Below, piece after piece: positions 24,264-32,288 of a stretch of 64,000 nt of DNA. Origin of the DNA: Arthrobacter sp. 18067 (GTDB lineage Bacteria; Actinomycetota; Actinomycetes; Actinomycetales; Micrococcaceae). Position numbers and translations under genes: made by a program. The notes below the pieces were generated by a model, which worked only from the letters and a program-made list of their open reading frames with translations, had not been told where the DNA came from and did not search any database. The stretch covers positions 202,219 through 266,218 of the forward strand of contig NZ_CACSJJ010000003.1 of assembly GCF_902706295.1 (NCBI RefSeq). Direction: 5' to 3'. Each line of letters begins with the position of its first letter. Positions within the stretch are counted from its first letter, which is position 1.

Positions 24264-24632
24264 ATGAAGTGTCCTGTGGATTCCATTGACCTGGTGATGA
24301 GCGAACGAAGCGGCGTAGAGATCGACTACTGCCCGCAATGCAGGGGCGTGTGGCTGGATCGTGGGGAGTTGGACAAGATCATTGATCGCGTCGCGGCCGA
24401 AACCGTCCCTGCCCCCGTCCGTCCCGCGGCTGCGCCGTCACAGCCTCCGATCGCGCCGCCGCCCCTCTACAACCCGTTCGAGTCCCGTCCACAGCAGCCC
24501 CGCTATGACGACAGGGACAGGCGCGATTATGACCGGCGCGATTACGACCGTCGTGAAGGCAACGATCGCGACGGGTACGGCCGCAAGCGCAAGAAAAAGG
24601 AAGGCTTCCTCGGCGACCTGTTCGACTTCTAG
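24264..24632 (+). CDS. zf-TFIIB family zinc ribbon protein with Arg/Asp-rich tail
   Basis: A 122-residue protein. MKCPVDSIDLVMSERSGVEI and DYCPQCRGVWLDRGELDKII are the zf-TFIIB domain; the first knuckle has one Cys and an Asp in place of the second, a common variant. A Pro-rich linker follows, then a DRDRRDYDRRDYDRREGND charged repeat, KRKKK, and a C-terminal GFLGDLFDF. Function is unknown; the tail suggests nucleic acid or protein binding. Divergent from mepB-like gene by 91 bp. Confidence 0.85.
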   Translation: MKCPVDSIDLVMSERSGVEIDYCPQCRGVWLDRGELDKIIDRVAAETVPAPVRPAAAPSQPPIAPPPLYNPFESRPQQPRYDDRDRRDYDRRDYDRREGNDRDGYGRKRKKKEGFLGDLFDF

Positions 24633-24638
24633 TTTTTC

Positions 24639-25214
24639 CTAGTCGTCCAGCAGCTCGATGAACTCGCGGGCCTGCTTGATCGTGATGTCTGAGTGGCGCG
24701 TCAGGGCAACGGCTGCGCCCTCAACGTCACCGCTCTTGGCGAGGGTCCGGATTCGTCCGTAGATCTCGTCGTTGAGCATGTTGCTGCTCACTTCCCGGGT
24801 CACGTCGCCCTTGCTGACAATGGCCCGGTACCGATAGGGAAAGCGTTCCGGTTCGTCATCATCGTCCGCCAGCAGATCCTTGCTGGGCGCTTCCGGCGTG
24901 AACGGTTGAGGATGCGCAGCCAGGGCACCCACGGCGTCACGTGACGCACGCAGGCCTTCGCCGGTGGCCTGTAGGTAAAGCTTGATCGCTGCCATGCCCT
25001 GTCCGCGCGCGATGAGGGAGTAGAGCTGGCGGTGTTGTTCCTGATTGAGCTTGGCCGCCGATTCCCTGGCCAACTCCACGGGATCCTTGGGAGCATTCGA
25101 CCCTGCCGCGCCCGCCTTGGCTTCAGCGGAGCGTTTGGCGAACGAGCGAATAAGCAGGAGCACGCCCGCAATGACCGCAATGAGGATCAGGAGCGGGATG
25201 AGGATGGAATCCAT
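24639..25214 (-). CDS. Membrane-anchored protein with two L7/L12 C-terminal-like motifs
   Basis: A 191-residue protein with one N-terminal transmembrane helix (LIPLLILIAVIAGVLLLIRS), then soluble sequence. Two segments resemble the ribosomal L7/L12 C-terminal helix pair: LIARGQGMAAIKLYLQATGE followed by GLRASRDAVGAL, and RTLAKSGDVEGAAVALTRHS followed by DITIKQAREFIELL. Between them lies an acidic spacer DDDDEPE. The neighbour upstream (7 bp away) shares the design. Not a ribosomal protein; function unknown. Confidence 0.65.
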   Translation of the reverse strand: MDSILIPLLILIAVIAGVLLLIRSFAKRSAEAKAGAAGSNAPKDPVELARESAAKLNQEQHRQLYSLIARGQGMAAIKLYLQATGEGLRASRDAVGALAAHPQPFTPEAPSKDLLADDDDEPERFPYRYRAIVSKGDVTREVSSNMLNDEIYGRIRTLAKSGDVEGAAVALTRHSDITIKQAREFIELLDD

Positions 25215-25221
25215 GGCGTTG

Positions 25222-25701
25222 TCAGAGCCGATCTACGTAGTTCTTGGCGGTGAGCAGGTCTGAGTGGGTAGCTTGGCGCAGGACCTTGATGGCTTCGATC
25301 TTCTTCCCACTGCGGACAAGGTTCTGCAGCTCGAAAGCAAGCTGCGGGTTCAGTTGCCCATTGGGAAGTACAGCCGGCTGATGACCCGTTTGGCCGGCCG
25401 CGTGCGACCGTGCAGCTTGGGCCGCGATTGCCGTCCTGGTGTTCTCCGCCTGCTCCCTGTGGCTGGCCTCGTTCTGGCTCGGCTTGGTGGTGGCTTCGAT
25501 CCGGGCGCGCAGGGCCAGCGCCTCCTGCACCTGGGACGCTTGGTGCGCAGCAGAACGGGCCGCGAGTTCGCGCTGATATCTCTCGGCGTCCGAGACGCCG
25601 GTATCCCGCGGTTTGAAGGCCGCCGTGAGCGCCCACAGCAGGCCAACGAGGACTAGAAGTGGAAGGGCAATCGTCAGCACGTCACCAAAGTTGATCCCCA
25701 T
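25222..25701 (-). CDS. Membrane-anchored protein with one L7/L12 C-terminal-like motif
   Basis: A 159-residue protein with an N-terminal transmembrane helix (VLTIALPLLVLVGLLWALTA), a charged Ala/Glu/Arg-rich helical middle (likely coiled coil: ERYQRELAARSAAHQASQVQ) and a C-terminal L7/L12-CTD-like segment LQNLVRSGKKIEAIKVLRQA followed by THSDLLTAKNYVDRL. It is the first gene of a two-gene unit with the protein at 24639-25214. Anchoring plus this fold suggests a protein-interaction role. Confidence 0.65.
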   Translation of the reverse strand: MGINFGDVLTIALPLLVLVGLLWALTAAFKPRDTGVSDAERYQRELAARSAAHQASQVQEALALRARIEATTKPSQNEASHREQAENTRTAIAAQAARSHAAGQTGHQPAVLPNGQLNPQLAFELQNLVRSGKKIEAIKVLRQATHSDLLTAKNYVDRL

Positions 25702-26291
25702 GCCTAGAGCTTATGCCAGAAGTTGGTTATCCACAGCACATTCCACTTCCGGCATAGGCTTCTGAGAGGTCAGTGTCAAATTAAGGCACTCTTTGTTAGA
25801 TGCATCACATTTGCGGCATGTTTGGGGTGCTTTTGACTCGTTGCGGGGCCAGTTGTGAGGCTATGGCTGTGGATGAATTTCCCTGAAGTCCTTCTTTAGT
25901 CCACAGCTTGTGAAGTACGTTTCCGCAGTTCAGAGCCTAGTTTCCTCTAAAAGAATTTCTCTATCCACAGGGTAACGCACAGTCTGTGCACAACGTGGGG
26001 CTGGTATTCCACAGCTTTTCCACAGGGGGTGTCGGGCACCTGCTGTAACGTGTCTGGAGTGTCCATTTTGGATGCGAATATCCCCTCGTTGTGTTTCCCG
26101 GAGCCTGTCATAACCACCACCGACAGCGGGCCCGGGAAATCGACTGTGGATAACTTGTGGATACGGACTGTTATTTTGTCTGCCCTCCCTGACATCGTCA
26201 GAGGTACCAGGCGGACTCCGTAGCCGCACACTGCGCTTTACGGGCCGCCAGGGAGTAAATCTCTGCAGTGGTACACAAATGGAGGACGGCT
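25702..26291. other. 590-bp non-coding region upstream of dnaB with a DnaA-box cluster
   Basis: No credible gene. TTATCCACA occurs perfectly at 25727-25735 and on the minus strand at 26145-26153. Single-mismatch boxes are at 25868-25876 (minus), 25971-25979, 26016-26024 and 26156-26164 (minus). The stretch is visibly less GC-rich than its flanks. dnaA and dnaN are not here, so it is not a classic oriC; DnaA binding to control dnaB or to titrate DnaA is inferred. Confidence 0.6.
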
Positions 26292-27680
26292 TTGTCAGTT
26301 ACGCACTTGGACTCAATCGAGGGCACACGCGCTTCGGACTCGAGCCGGAAACCTCCCCAGGACATCCCCGCTGAACAGTCGGTACTTGGCGGCATGATGC
26401 TGTCCAAGGACGCAATCGCCGACGTCGTCGAAATCGTCCGTGGACACGACTTCTACCGTCCCGCCCACGAAACCATCTACGAGTCCATCATTGACCTCTA
26501 CGGTCGTGGCGAACCCGCGGACGCCGTCACCGTCTCGGATGAGCTGACCAAGCGTGGCGAGATCAACAGGATCGGCGGGCCCGCCTACCTTCACGAGCTC
26601 ATTCAGACCGTCCCTACCGCGGCCAATGCCGGATACTACGCCGAGATCGTCGCCGAGCGGGCAGTGCTCCGCCGCCTCGTTAACGCAGGCACCAAGATCG
26701 TCCAGATGGGCTACGGCCAGGACGGCGAAGTGGAAGACCTGGTCAACCAGGCACAGGCAGAGGTCTACGCGGTCGCTGAAAAGCGCACGGCAGAGGATTA
26801 CGTGGCGTTGAAGGACGTCATGGAATCCACCGTGGACGAGATCGAGGCGTCGGGCCACCGTGGCGAAGGTATGACCGGTGTTCCCACCGGTTTCTACGAG
26901 CTGGACGAACTGACGCACGGCCTCCACCCCGGCCAGATGATTGTTATCGCGGCCCGTCCGGCCGTGGGTAAGTCCACGTTCGCGCTGGACTTCGCCCGTT
27001 CCGCAGCCATCAAGAACAACCTGGCCACGGTCATGTTCTCCTTGGAAATGGGCCGGAACGAGATCGCCATGCGTCTTCTCTCAGCAGAAGCCACCATTGG
27101 CTTGCAGGACCTCCGCAAGGGCACCATCAAGGACGAGCAATGGTCCAAGATCGCCACCACCATGGGTCGCATGAACGATGCTCCGCTGTTCATCGATGAC
27201 AGCCCCAACATGTCGCTCATGGAGATCCGGGCCAAGTGCCGCCGCCTGAAGCAGCAGCACGACCTCAAGCTCGTGATCCTCGACTACCTCCAGCTCATGA
27301 GCTCGGGTAAAAAGGTGGAGTCCCGCCAGCAGGAAGTCTCTGAGTTCTCGCGTGCCCTCAAGCTGCTCGCCAAGGAACTCCAGGTTCCCGTCATCGCGCT
27401 GTCTCAGCTGAACCGTGGTTCCGAGCAGCGCCAGGATAAGCGCCCCATGGTGTCCGACCTCCGTGAATCAGGCTCCATCGAGCAGGACGCCGACATGGTT
27501 ATCCTGCTGCACCGTGAAGACGTCTACGACAAAGAGTCACCCCGCGCCGGTGAAGCAGACATCCTCATCGCCAAGCACCGTAACGGCCCCACCAAGGACA
27601 TCGTGGTCGCGTTCCAGGGCCACTACTCGCGCTTTGCCAACATGGCGGGCGATTCAGGTGCTGGTGGCGGCGGGTTCTAG
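26292..27680 (+). CDS. dnaB: Replicative DNA helicase DnaB
   Basis: A 462-residue hexameric 5'-3' helicase that drives the replication fork. N-terminal primase-interacting domain begins PPQDIPAEQSVLGGMMLSKD; the RecA-like motor has Walker A AARPAVGKSTFALDFA and Walker B LKLVILDYLQLM, with RQQEVSEFSRALKLLAKELQ and DLRESGSIEQDADMV as further signatures. No intein is present, unlike in some actinobacteria. Start is TTG at 26292, with GGAGGA ending five bases before it; a GTG eight codons upstream lacks such a site. Preceded by the DnaA-box region. Confidence 0.97.
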   Translation: MSVTHLDSIEGTRASDSSRKPPQDIPAEQSVLGGMMLSKDAIADVVEIVRGHDFYRPAHETIYESIIDLYGRGEPADAVTVSDELTKRGEINRIGGPAYLHELIQTVPTAANAGYYAEIVAERAVLRRLVNAGTKIVQMGYGQDGEVEDLVNQAQAEVYAVAEKRTAEDYVALKDVMESTVDEIEASGHRGEGMTGVPTGFYELDELTHGLHPGQMIVIAARPAVGKSTFALDFARSAAIKNNLATVMFSLEMGRNEIAMRLLSAEATIGLQDLRKGTIKDEQWSKIATTMGRMNDAPLFIDDSPNMSLMEIRAKCRRLKQQHDLKLVILDYLQLMSSGKKVESRQQEVSEFSRALKLLAKELQVPVIALSQLNRGSEQRQDKRPMVSDLRESGSIEQDADMVILLHREDVYDKESPRAGEADILIAKHRNGPTKDIVVAFQGHYSRFANMAGDSGAGGGGF

Positions 27681-28006
27681 CAGTCTGCTAAGTCGCTCAG
27701 CACTTTCACCTTCGCCGCTGACCCGGGCGAAGGGTCGAATGCGTAGCCGATCCACTCCTTGGCCAACCTGCGGGCCAACTCCACGCCCACCTCGTGCATG
27801 ACCAGGGTGTAGCCGGCCTCGCGCAGCAGGGGAGCCACAGTGCGCCACAGGACGAACAGTTCCCCGTGCTTGGTGGAACCCAAGCCGTTGCGGATCACGG
27901 CCAGCACGCGCTGCACCAGTTCCCGGCCAAGGTCGACGGCGGACGGTAACTCGGTATCGAACAATCCAGGCTCGCCGTGATACCCAGGCCCAGGCCCATC
28001 TGACAT
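27677..28006 (-). CDS. Hypothetical protein, 109 aa
   Basis: About 109 residues, starting MSDGPGPGYHGEPGLFD. The body is helical (DLGRELVQRVLAVIRNG, LWRTVAPLLREAGYTLVMHE, VGVELARRLAKEWIGYAFD). No domain recognised. An in-frame ATG 20 codons upstream is possible. Its stop overlaps the dnaB stop by 3 bp on the opposite strand. Confidence 0.55.
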   Translation of the reverse strand: MSDGPGPGYHGEPGLFDTELPSAVDLGRELVQRVLAVIRNGLGSTKHGELFVLWRTVAPLLREAGYTLVMHEVGVELARRLAKEWIGYAFDPSPGSAAKVKVLSDLADC

Positions 28007-28127
28007 TGTCGCCGCCATTGAGACCGGGAACGCTGCCAAAGCGCGCGAGACGATCATCGCGCACATGGACGGTCAGGCGGAGAATTTGGTGGGGTAGTTC
28101 TGCCGCCCAGGTATAGGGTAGGGCGTC

Positions 28128-28865
28128 ATGGCACTGCGACTGGTTCAAGTGAACTTCAAAGCCCGGGATGACTCTGCTCTTGGGAAGTTTTGGGCTGACG
28201 CCCTCGGCTGGGGTATTTCCAGTGAGGGACCTGGGGTGACCAACGTTGAGCCAGTGGGCTTCACTTGGCCGGACCCTTCAGCCGTCTGCGTTGATGTTGT
28301 GACCGTTCCGGACCCCGAGACAGTGAAATACCGCGCCCATCTCGATCTTGCTACCACCTCCGCCGCCCACCAGTCGGAACTCATCGCACGCCTCAAGGAA
28401 CTCGGAGCGACACCGGCCGACATAGGGCAGGGAGAGGTGCCGTGGACGGTGCTGGCTGATCCCGAGGGCAATCTGTTCTGCGTCCTCGAACCCCGCCAGA
28501 TCTACCAGGACACCGGTCCCATTGCGACGGTGGTGGTCAACTGCGCAGACCCCCGGGCCTTGGCCAACTTCTGGAGCGGGGCCATGGACTGGACCTTGCA
28601 CGAAGTAACCGATGATCATGCGAGGCTGCGTTCGTCCAAGGGGGTTGGGCCCTATTTGGAGTTGCTTCGCACGCCAGACCCGGACGCACTACAGAACCGT
28701 ATCCATCTCGACCTGATGCCGTATCCCGGCGACGATCAGGCGGCTGAAGTGACACGTTTGCACGCGCTTGGCGCCGCTGACGCTGACGTGGGGCAGGGTG
28801 ATGTGTCGTGGCGGTGCCTCGCGGATCCCGAGGGCAACGAGTTCTGCGTACTCAGGCCGGGGTGA
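28128..28865 (+). CDS. VOC superfamily protein, tandem glyoxalase-like domains
   Basis: A 245-residue protein of two repeats. Each begins with a beta-alpha-beta unit (LRLVQVNFKARDDSALGKFW-type and ATVVVNCADPRALANFWSGA) and ends with a conserved LADPEGNxFCVL (near 103-117 and 228-240). This subgroup (glyoxalase_6 type) includes many proteins of unknown substrate. The likely metal ligands are the His in RAHLDLATT and RIHLDLMPY and the Glu in LADPEGNLFCV/LADPEGNEFCV. Confidence 0.9.
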   Translation: MALRLVQVNFKARDDSALGKFWADALGWGISSEGPGVTNVEPVGFTWPDPSAVCVDVVTVPDPETVKYRAHLDLATTSAAHQSELIARLKELGATPADIGQGEVPWTVLADPEGNLFCVLEPRQIYQDTGPIATVVVNCADPRALANFWSGAMDWTLHEVTDDHARLRSSKGVGPYLELLRTPDPDALQNRIHLDLMPYPGDDQAAEVTRLHALGAADADVGQGDVSWRCLADPEGNEFCVLRPG

Positions 28866-28880
28866 TGCCAGGCGTTGTGT

Positions 28881-30224
28881 TTAGCTGCCTTCCGCCAGCG
28901 GCAGTGTGAGGCTGAAGTGTGCCCCGCCTGGGCTCGGATGTGCTTTTGCCGTGCCGTTGTGGGTGATGGCTACGTTGTGAACCACGGCGAGTCCCACGCC
29001 GGATCCGGCCACGCTTCGCGTGCTGGTGGAACGGTAGAACCGGTCAAAGACATGGTCCAGGTCCTCCGAAGGAATACCCGGCCCCGTATCCCGCACATCA
29101 AGGGTGACACCGCCTTTTGAGACGCTCATGGCTACCCGGACTTGACCTGGCTCGGGCGTGAATTTGCCGGCGTTGTCCAGAAGATTCGCGACGGCGCGGG
29201 CCAGCCTGGCGCGTTCCCCTGCCACCAGGAGTGGGCCGCGGGGTCCTTCCAGGGACCAAGCCACACCTGGGTAACGCCGTTCCGCGTTGTCCATGCAGAA
29301 GTGAACAAGTTCGTTCAGATCCACTTCTTCGATGAAGGAAGGGGACTCCTTGTTTCGGGCCAGATCGATCAGGTCCTCGATGAGGGACTGCATGGCCACA
29401 AGTTCATGCTCCAGGGCCCCGGTTATGCGTTCCTTGCTGCCCTGAGACAATTCGGGATTCCTGAGCATGGCTGCGTTTGTCCGCAGCGACGTCAAGGGAG
29501 TCCGCAGTTCGTGGGAGGCGTCGGCAATCAGCTGTTCCTGCTGGTGGCGGGATTGCTCCAATTCGCTCAGCATCGTATTGAAGGCGTTGCTGAGCCTGTT
29601 GATCTCAGTGGTTGTGCTTTCCGGGATCCTGATGTCAGTGTCACCGGTTTGGGCGATGCCCTCGGCTATGGCCGTGAGCCGATCAACCGGACGTAATCCG
29701 CGCCTGGCGGCCACGTAGGCAGTGCCCGCGGCCACCACCAAAGCGCCCAGCACTGTCGCCACGAGCAGCCAACTGAGTCGCTCGAAGGACGCCAGAACCC
29801 TGTCGTCCCTGACACCTACTACCAAAGCACGCTGATTCGGTAATGGCCTGACGTACACACGGATGGGATCGTCGCCGATGGCCGCTTCCGTAAAGAAAGC
29901 CGTGCTCTTGCCGGATGCCACCTCCCGCATCTGGGCGGTGATGGGCAAGGCCGGCCCGGCGCCGGAGTCCGGGTCTTCGCTGGGAGCTGGCGCTACCAAC
30001 TGTGCACAGGCGGGAGATCGGACCCAGGTGCACTGTGAAAACCCCTGCCAATTGGGATCGGTCTGGATCAGCTGGATGATGCGATCCGATTCGCGCCTCA
30101 GGGAAAGATCCTCGTTCTTGCGCAGTTCATGACCCACGAAGACGTACACCAGTACTGCAAACAATGAAACGGTGAGGGTGATGGCCGCTGCGATTACCAG
30201 TGTCATCCGCAGCCGCAGCGTCAC
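28881..30224 (-). CDS. Two-component sensor histidine kinase
   Basis: A 447-residue kinase. TM1 about 8-30, an extracytoplasmic sensor (about 31-150) with Cys65 and Cys73, TM2 about 153-173, HAMP about 174-228, then dimerisation domain with phospho-acceptor His238 in ADASHELRTPLTSL. ATP-binding motifs: LLDNAGKFTPEPGQV (N box), DVRDTGPGIPSEDLDHVFDR (G1/F) and GSGVGLAVVHNVA (G2). Resembles MprB/TcrY-type kinases. Its start overlaps the response regulator stop by 4 bp. Ligand unknown. Confidence 0.95.
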   Translation of the reverse strand: MTLRLRMTLVIAAAITLTVSLFAVLVYVFVGHELRKNEDLSLRRESDRIIQLIQTDPNWQGFSQCTWVRSPACAQLVAPAPSEDPDSGAGPALPITAQMREVASGKSTAFFTEAAIGDDPIRVYVRPLPNQRALVVGVRDDRVLASFERLSWLLVATVLGALVVAAGTAYVAARRGLRPVDRLTAIAEGIAQTGDTDIRIPESTTTEINRLSNAFNTMLSELEQSRHQQEQLIADASHELRTPLTSLRTNAAMLRNPELSQGSKERITGALEHELVAMQSLIEDLIDLARNKESPSFIEEVDLNELVHFCMDNAERRYPGVAWSLEGPRGPLLVAGERARLARAVANLLDNAGKFTPEPGQVRVAMSVSKGGVTLDVRDTGPGIPSEDLDHVFDRFYRSTSTRSVAGSGVGLAVVHNVAITHNGTAKAHPSPGGAHFSLTLPLAEGS

Positions 30225-30904
30225 GATGCGGCCAGCCTGTATCCGACGCCCCGAACCGTCTGGATGATCCGTGCCTCACCCTCGGCTTCGAGTTTTCGAC
30301 GCAGATAGCTGATGTAGACCTCCAGTGAATTGGAGGCTGGAGTCATTGCGTATCCCCACACGGCGTCGCTGATCTGGCCTCGACTGAGTGCTTGCTCCGG
30401 GTTTTCCGCGAGCACGCAAAGGATGGCGTATTCGGTGCTGCTGAGGTCAATCCAGCGTCCGTTTTGCCTCACGGCGTGGGCCTCGGGGACCAGTTCCAAA
30501 TCGTTGTACCCCGTGGGGCTGGCCGGAAGCTGGGTTGTCCGGCGTGCCATGGCCCGCAATCGTGCCAGCAGTTCATCAGGTTCAAACGGCTTGGAAAGGT
30601 AGTCGTCAGCTCCGGCGTCCAACCCTGCAACGCAGTCGGCTACATCGCTGCGGGCGGTGAGCAAGAGGATTGGAACCGCATTGCCGGCCGCCCGGAGCAT
30701 CCGGCAGAGGCCGAGCCCATCCATCAGCGGCATCAAAACGTCCGCCACCAGCAGATCCGGTGTCGTTGCGGCCACCTTTTCAAGGGCATCACGGCCGTCA
30801 GCGGCCGATTCAACCCGGTAGCCGGTTGCTTCAAGCAGGAACTGCAGGGAGCTTCTGATGTCCGGATCGTCGTCGACGACCAAGACTGTTATGGGCTCCG
30901 TCAT
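30221..30904 (-). CDS. OmpR/PhoB family response regulator
   Basis: About 227 residues from MTEPITVLVVDDDPDIR; an in-frame ATG seven codons earlier is possible. Receiver: VVDDD, phospho-Asp55 in LLVADVLMPLMDG, LLTARSD and LSKPFEPDELLARLRAM. The C-terminal winged helix contains LSSTEYAILCVLAENPEQAL and ending VRGVGYRL. Operonic with the kinase. The divergent gene at 30952 is a candidate target because they share a 47-bp intergenic region. Confidence 0.95.
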   Translation of the reverse strand: MTEPITVLVVDDDPDIRSSLQFLLEATGYRVESAADGRDALEKVAATTPDLLVADVLMPLMDGLGLCRMLRAAGNAVPILLLTARSDVADCVAGLDAGADDYLSKPFEPDELLARLRAMARRTTQLPASPTGYNDLELVPEAHAVRQNGRWIDLSSTEYAILCVLAENPEQALSRGQISDAVWGYAMTPASNSLEVYISYLRRKLEAEGEARIIQTVRGVGYRLAAS

Positions 30905-30928
30905 GGCCACCAGCATAGTTCGCATGGC

Positions 30929-30956
30929 TTCATAATCCTTTAAGTTCCCTTATGAA
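30929..30956. promoter_or_regulatory. Inverted repeat TTCATAA-14-TTATGAA in the divergent region
   Basis: TTCATAA (30929-30935) and TTATGAA (30950-30956) are exact complements, separated by 14 nt and lying between the response regulator and the divergent phosphatase/endonuclease gene, overlapping the putative ATG at 30952. If that gene actually starts at 30967, the repeat is entirely upstream. Binding by the response regulator is conjecture. Confidence 0.35.
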
Positions 30957-31986
30957 CCATGAGGCTATGGATAAGGACATCGGAACCACCTACGCCACCG
31001 CCGCCCAGCGAGGTCTGCTTGAGTCCCGGCGGCGTCGTCCACGGGCCAGGGACTGGGTTGTGGGCATCTTTGCGGGGGCAATAATGGCACTGATCTTCGG
31101 CCACGGACTGGTGCCGGAGGCCAAAGGGGCAGCACTGTTCGTCGAAAGCTTCCTGCCATGGCTGGGGGTGGTCATCGCCGCCCTTCTGATCGTGGCGTTG
31201 CTCTCAAGAGCCTGGGCGGGCTCCATCCCAGCGGCGGCCGCCCTGATTTCCTGGTGCGTGGTCTTTTTGCCAGTCATGGCGACGGGCGCCACCCCGGCTT
31301 CTGCCGCAGCGACGTCCGGCGAAGCCAGCGGATGGAGCATCGTCACGCAGAACCTCCGCGCAGGAAATCCGCATGCCTCCGAGGCCGTGGAGAAGCTGAT
31401 CAAGTCCGGCGCCGACGTCGTGATCCTTCAGGAGCTCACCGGCCCGACCCTGGAACGGATAGCTCCGCTGATGGACCGGACTTTCGGGTATCGGCAGGTA
31501 GCGGGGACGGTGGGAGTGTGGAGCCGGTTTCCGCTGAGCCAAGGCAGGCCCCTTACTTTGGGCCTCGGCTGGTCCCGCGCCATGAGCATGCAGTTGGAAT
31601 CGCCGGAGGGTCCCGTCCAGCTCTACGCCGTACATCTGCCCTCGGTCCGGCCCGGTGAAGTAGGCAACAGGAACAGCGGGCTTGCCAAGCTCAGCGGGAT
31701 AGTAGAGGCGGATCCGTCGTCGCGACTCTTGGTGGTCGGAGACTTCAATACCGCCACCACAGACCGCTCCTTCGCACCACTTCTGGCAACGCTCGATGAC
31801 GCCCGGACCGGCTTCGGCTTCACCTGGCCGGCCAGCCTGCCGGCCACCCGACCGGACCACATTCTGTTCCGCGGGTTCACACTTTCTGGAGCATCCGTCA
31901 TAACAACACCGGGCACCGATCATCTCGCAGCGATGGCATGGCTGCAGCCGGGGGCAGCCCGACCGACAGTAAGCCCAAACCGATGA
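30952..31986 (+). CDS. Membrane-anchored endonuclease/exonuclease/phosphatase family protein
   Basis: A 344-residue protein with three N-terminal hydrophobic segments and an extracytoplasmic EEP domain. Motifs: VTQNLRAGNPHASE (Asn), ILQELTGPTLERI (catalytic Glu), GDFNTATTDRSFAP, RPDHILFRGF and a final TDHLAAMAWL (His). Members hydrolyse phosphodiesters in nucleic acids or lipids. Start at 30952 is uncertain (30967 is an alternative). Divergently paired with a two-component system. Confidence 0.85.
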   Translation: MNHEAMDKDIGTTYATAAQRGLLESRRRRPRARDWVVGIFAGAIMALIFGHGLVPEAKGAALFVESFLPWLGVVIAALLIVALLSRAWAGSIPAAAALISWCVVFLPVMATGATPASAAATSGEASGWSIVTQNLRAGNPHASEAVEKLIKSGADVVILQELTGPTLERIAPLMDRTFGYRQVAGTVGVWSRFPLSQGRPLTLGLGWSRAMSMQLESPEGPVQLYAVHLPSVRPGEVGNRNSGLAKLSGIVEADPSSRLLVVGDFNTATTDRSFAPLLATLDDARTGFGFTWPASLPATRPDHILFRGFTLSGASVITTPGTDHLAAMAWLQPGAARPTVSPNR

Positions 31987-32084
31987 CAGGCACCACATGC
32001 GCAGAAGGCCAGCTGGGCCAAGCGAGCGGCCACCTTGTCTGTTCCTCGAGCACAACGAAGGCGTAAACCAGGAGTCACAGGCTG

Positions 32085-32288
32085 CTAGTCAGCGCCGCTG
32101 CTCGGATGTGCATTGTGACTTGTGGAGCCATGCTTGTACACCCGTCCGCGCTGGGATTGGTACGCGCCCCTATGACCCGGTGGTTTCTCCCTCGCCCGTC
32201 TGCCTTGCTTGACGTTGGTCCACACTATGCCGCTGATGAAAACGGCGAGGACAGCGACTATCACGACCACGGCAAGAGTGACATCCAT
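32085..32288 (-). CDS. Small single-pass membrane protein, 67 aa
   Basis: A frame of 67 residues starting MDVTLAVVVIVAVLAVFISG, one transmembrane helix, then a basic tail (KQGRRAREKPPGHRGAYQSQ). Its ATG shares one base with the TGA of the upstream thioesterase (TGATG), which indicates translational coupling. No family recognised. Confidence 0.55.
   Translation of the reverse strand: MDVTLAVVVIVAVLAVFISGIVWTNVKQGRRAREKPPGHRGAYQSQRGRVYKHGSTSHNAHPSSGAD

Noticed and set aside
25702..26291. Chromosomal oriC
   Set aside because: DnaA boxes are present, but dnaA, dnaN, rpmH and gyrB are absent; a regulatory or titration role is more conservative.
5617..26291. Prophage or integrative element between rplI and dnaB
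   Set aside because: No integrase, phage gene, transposase, att-like duplication or tRNA edge was found.
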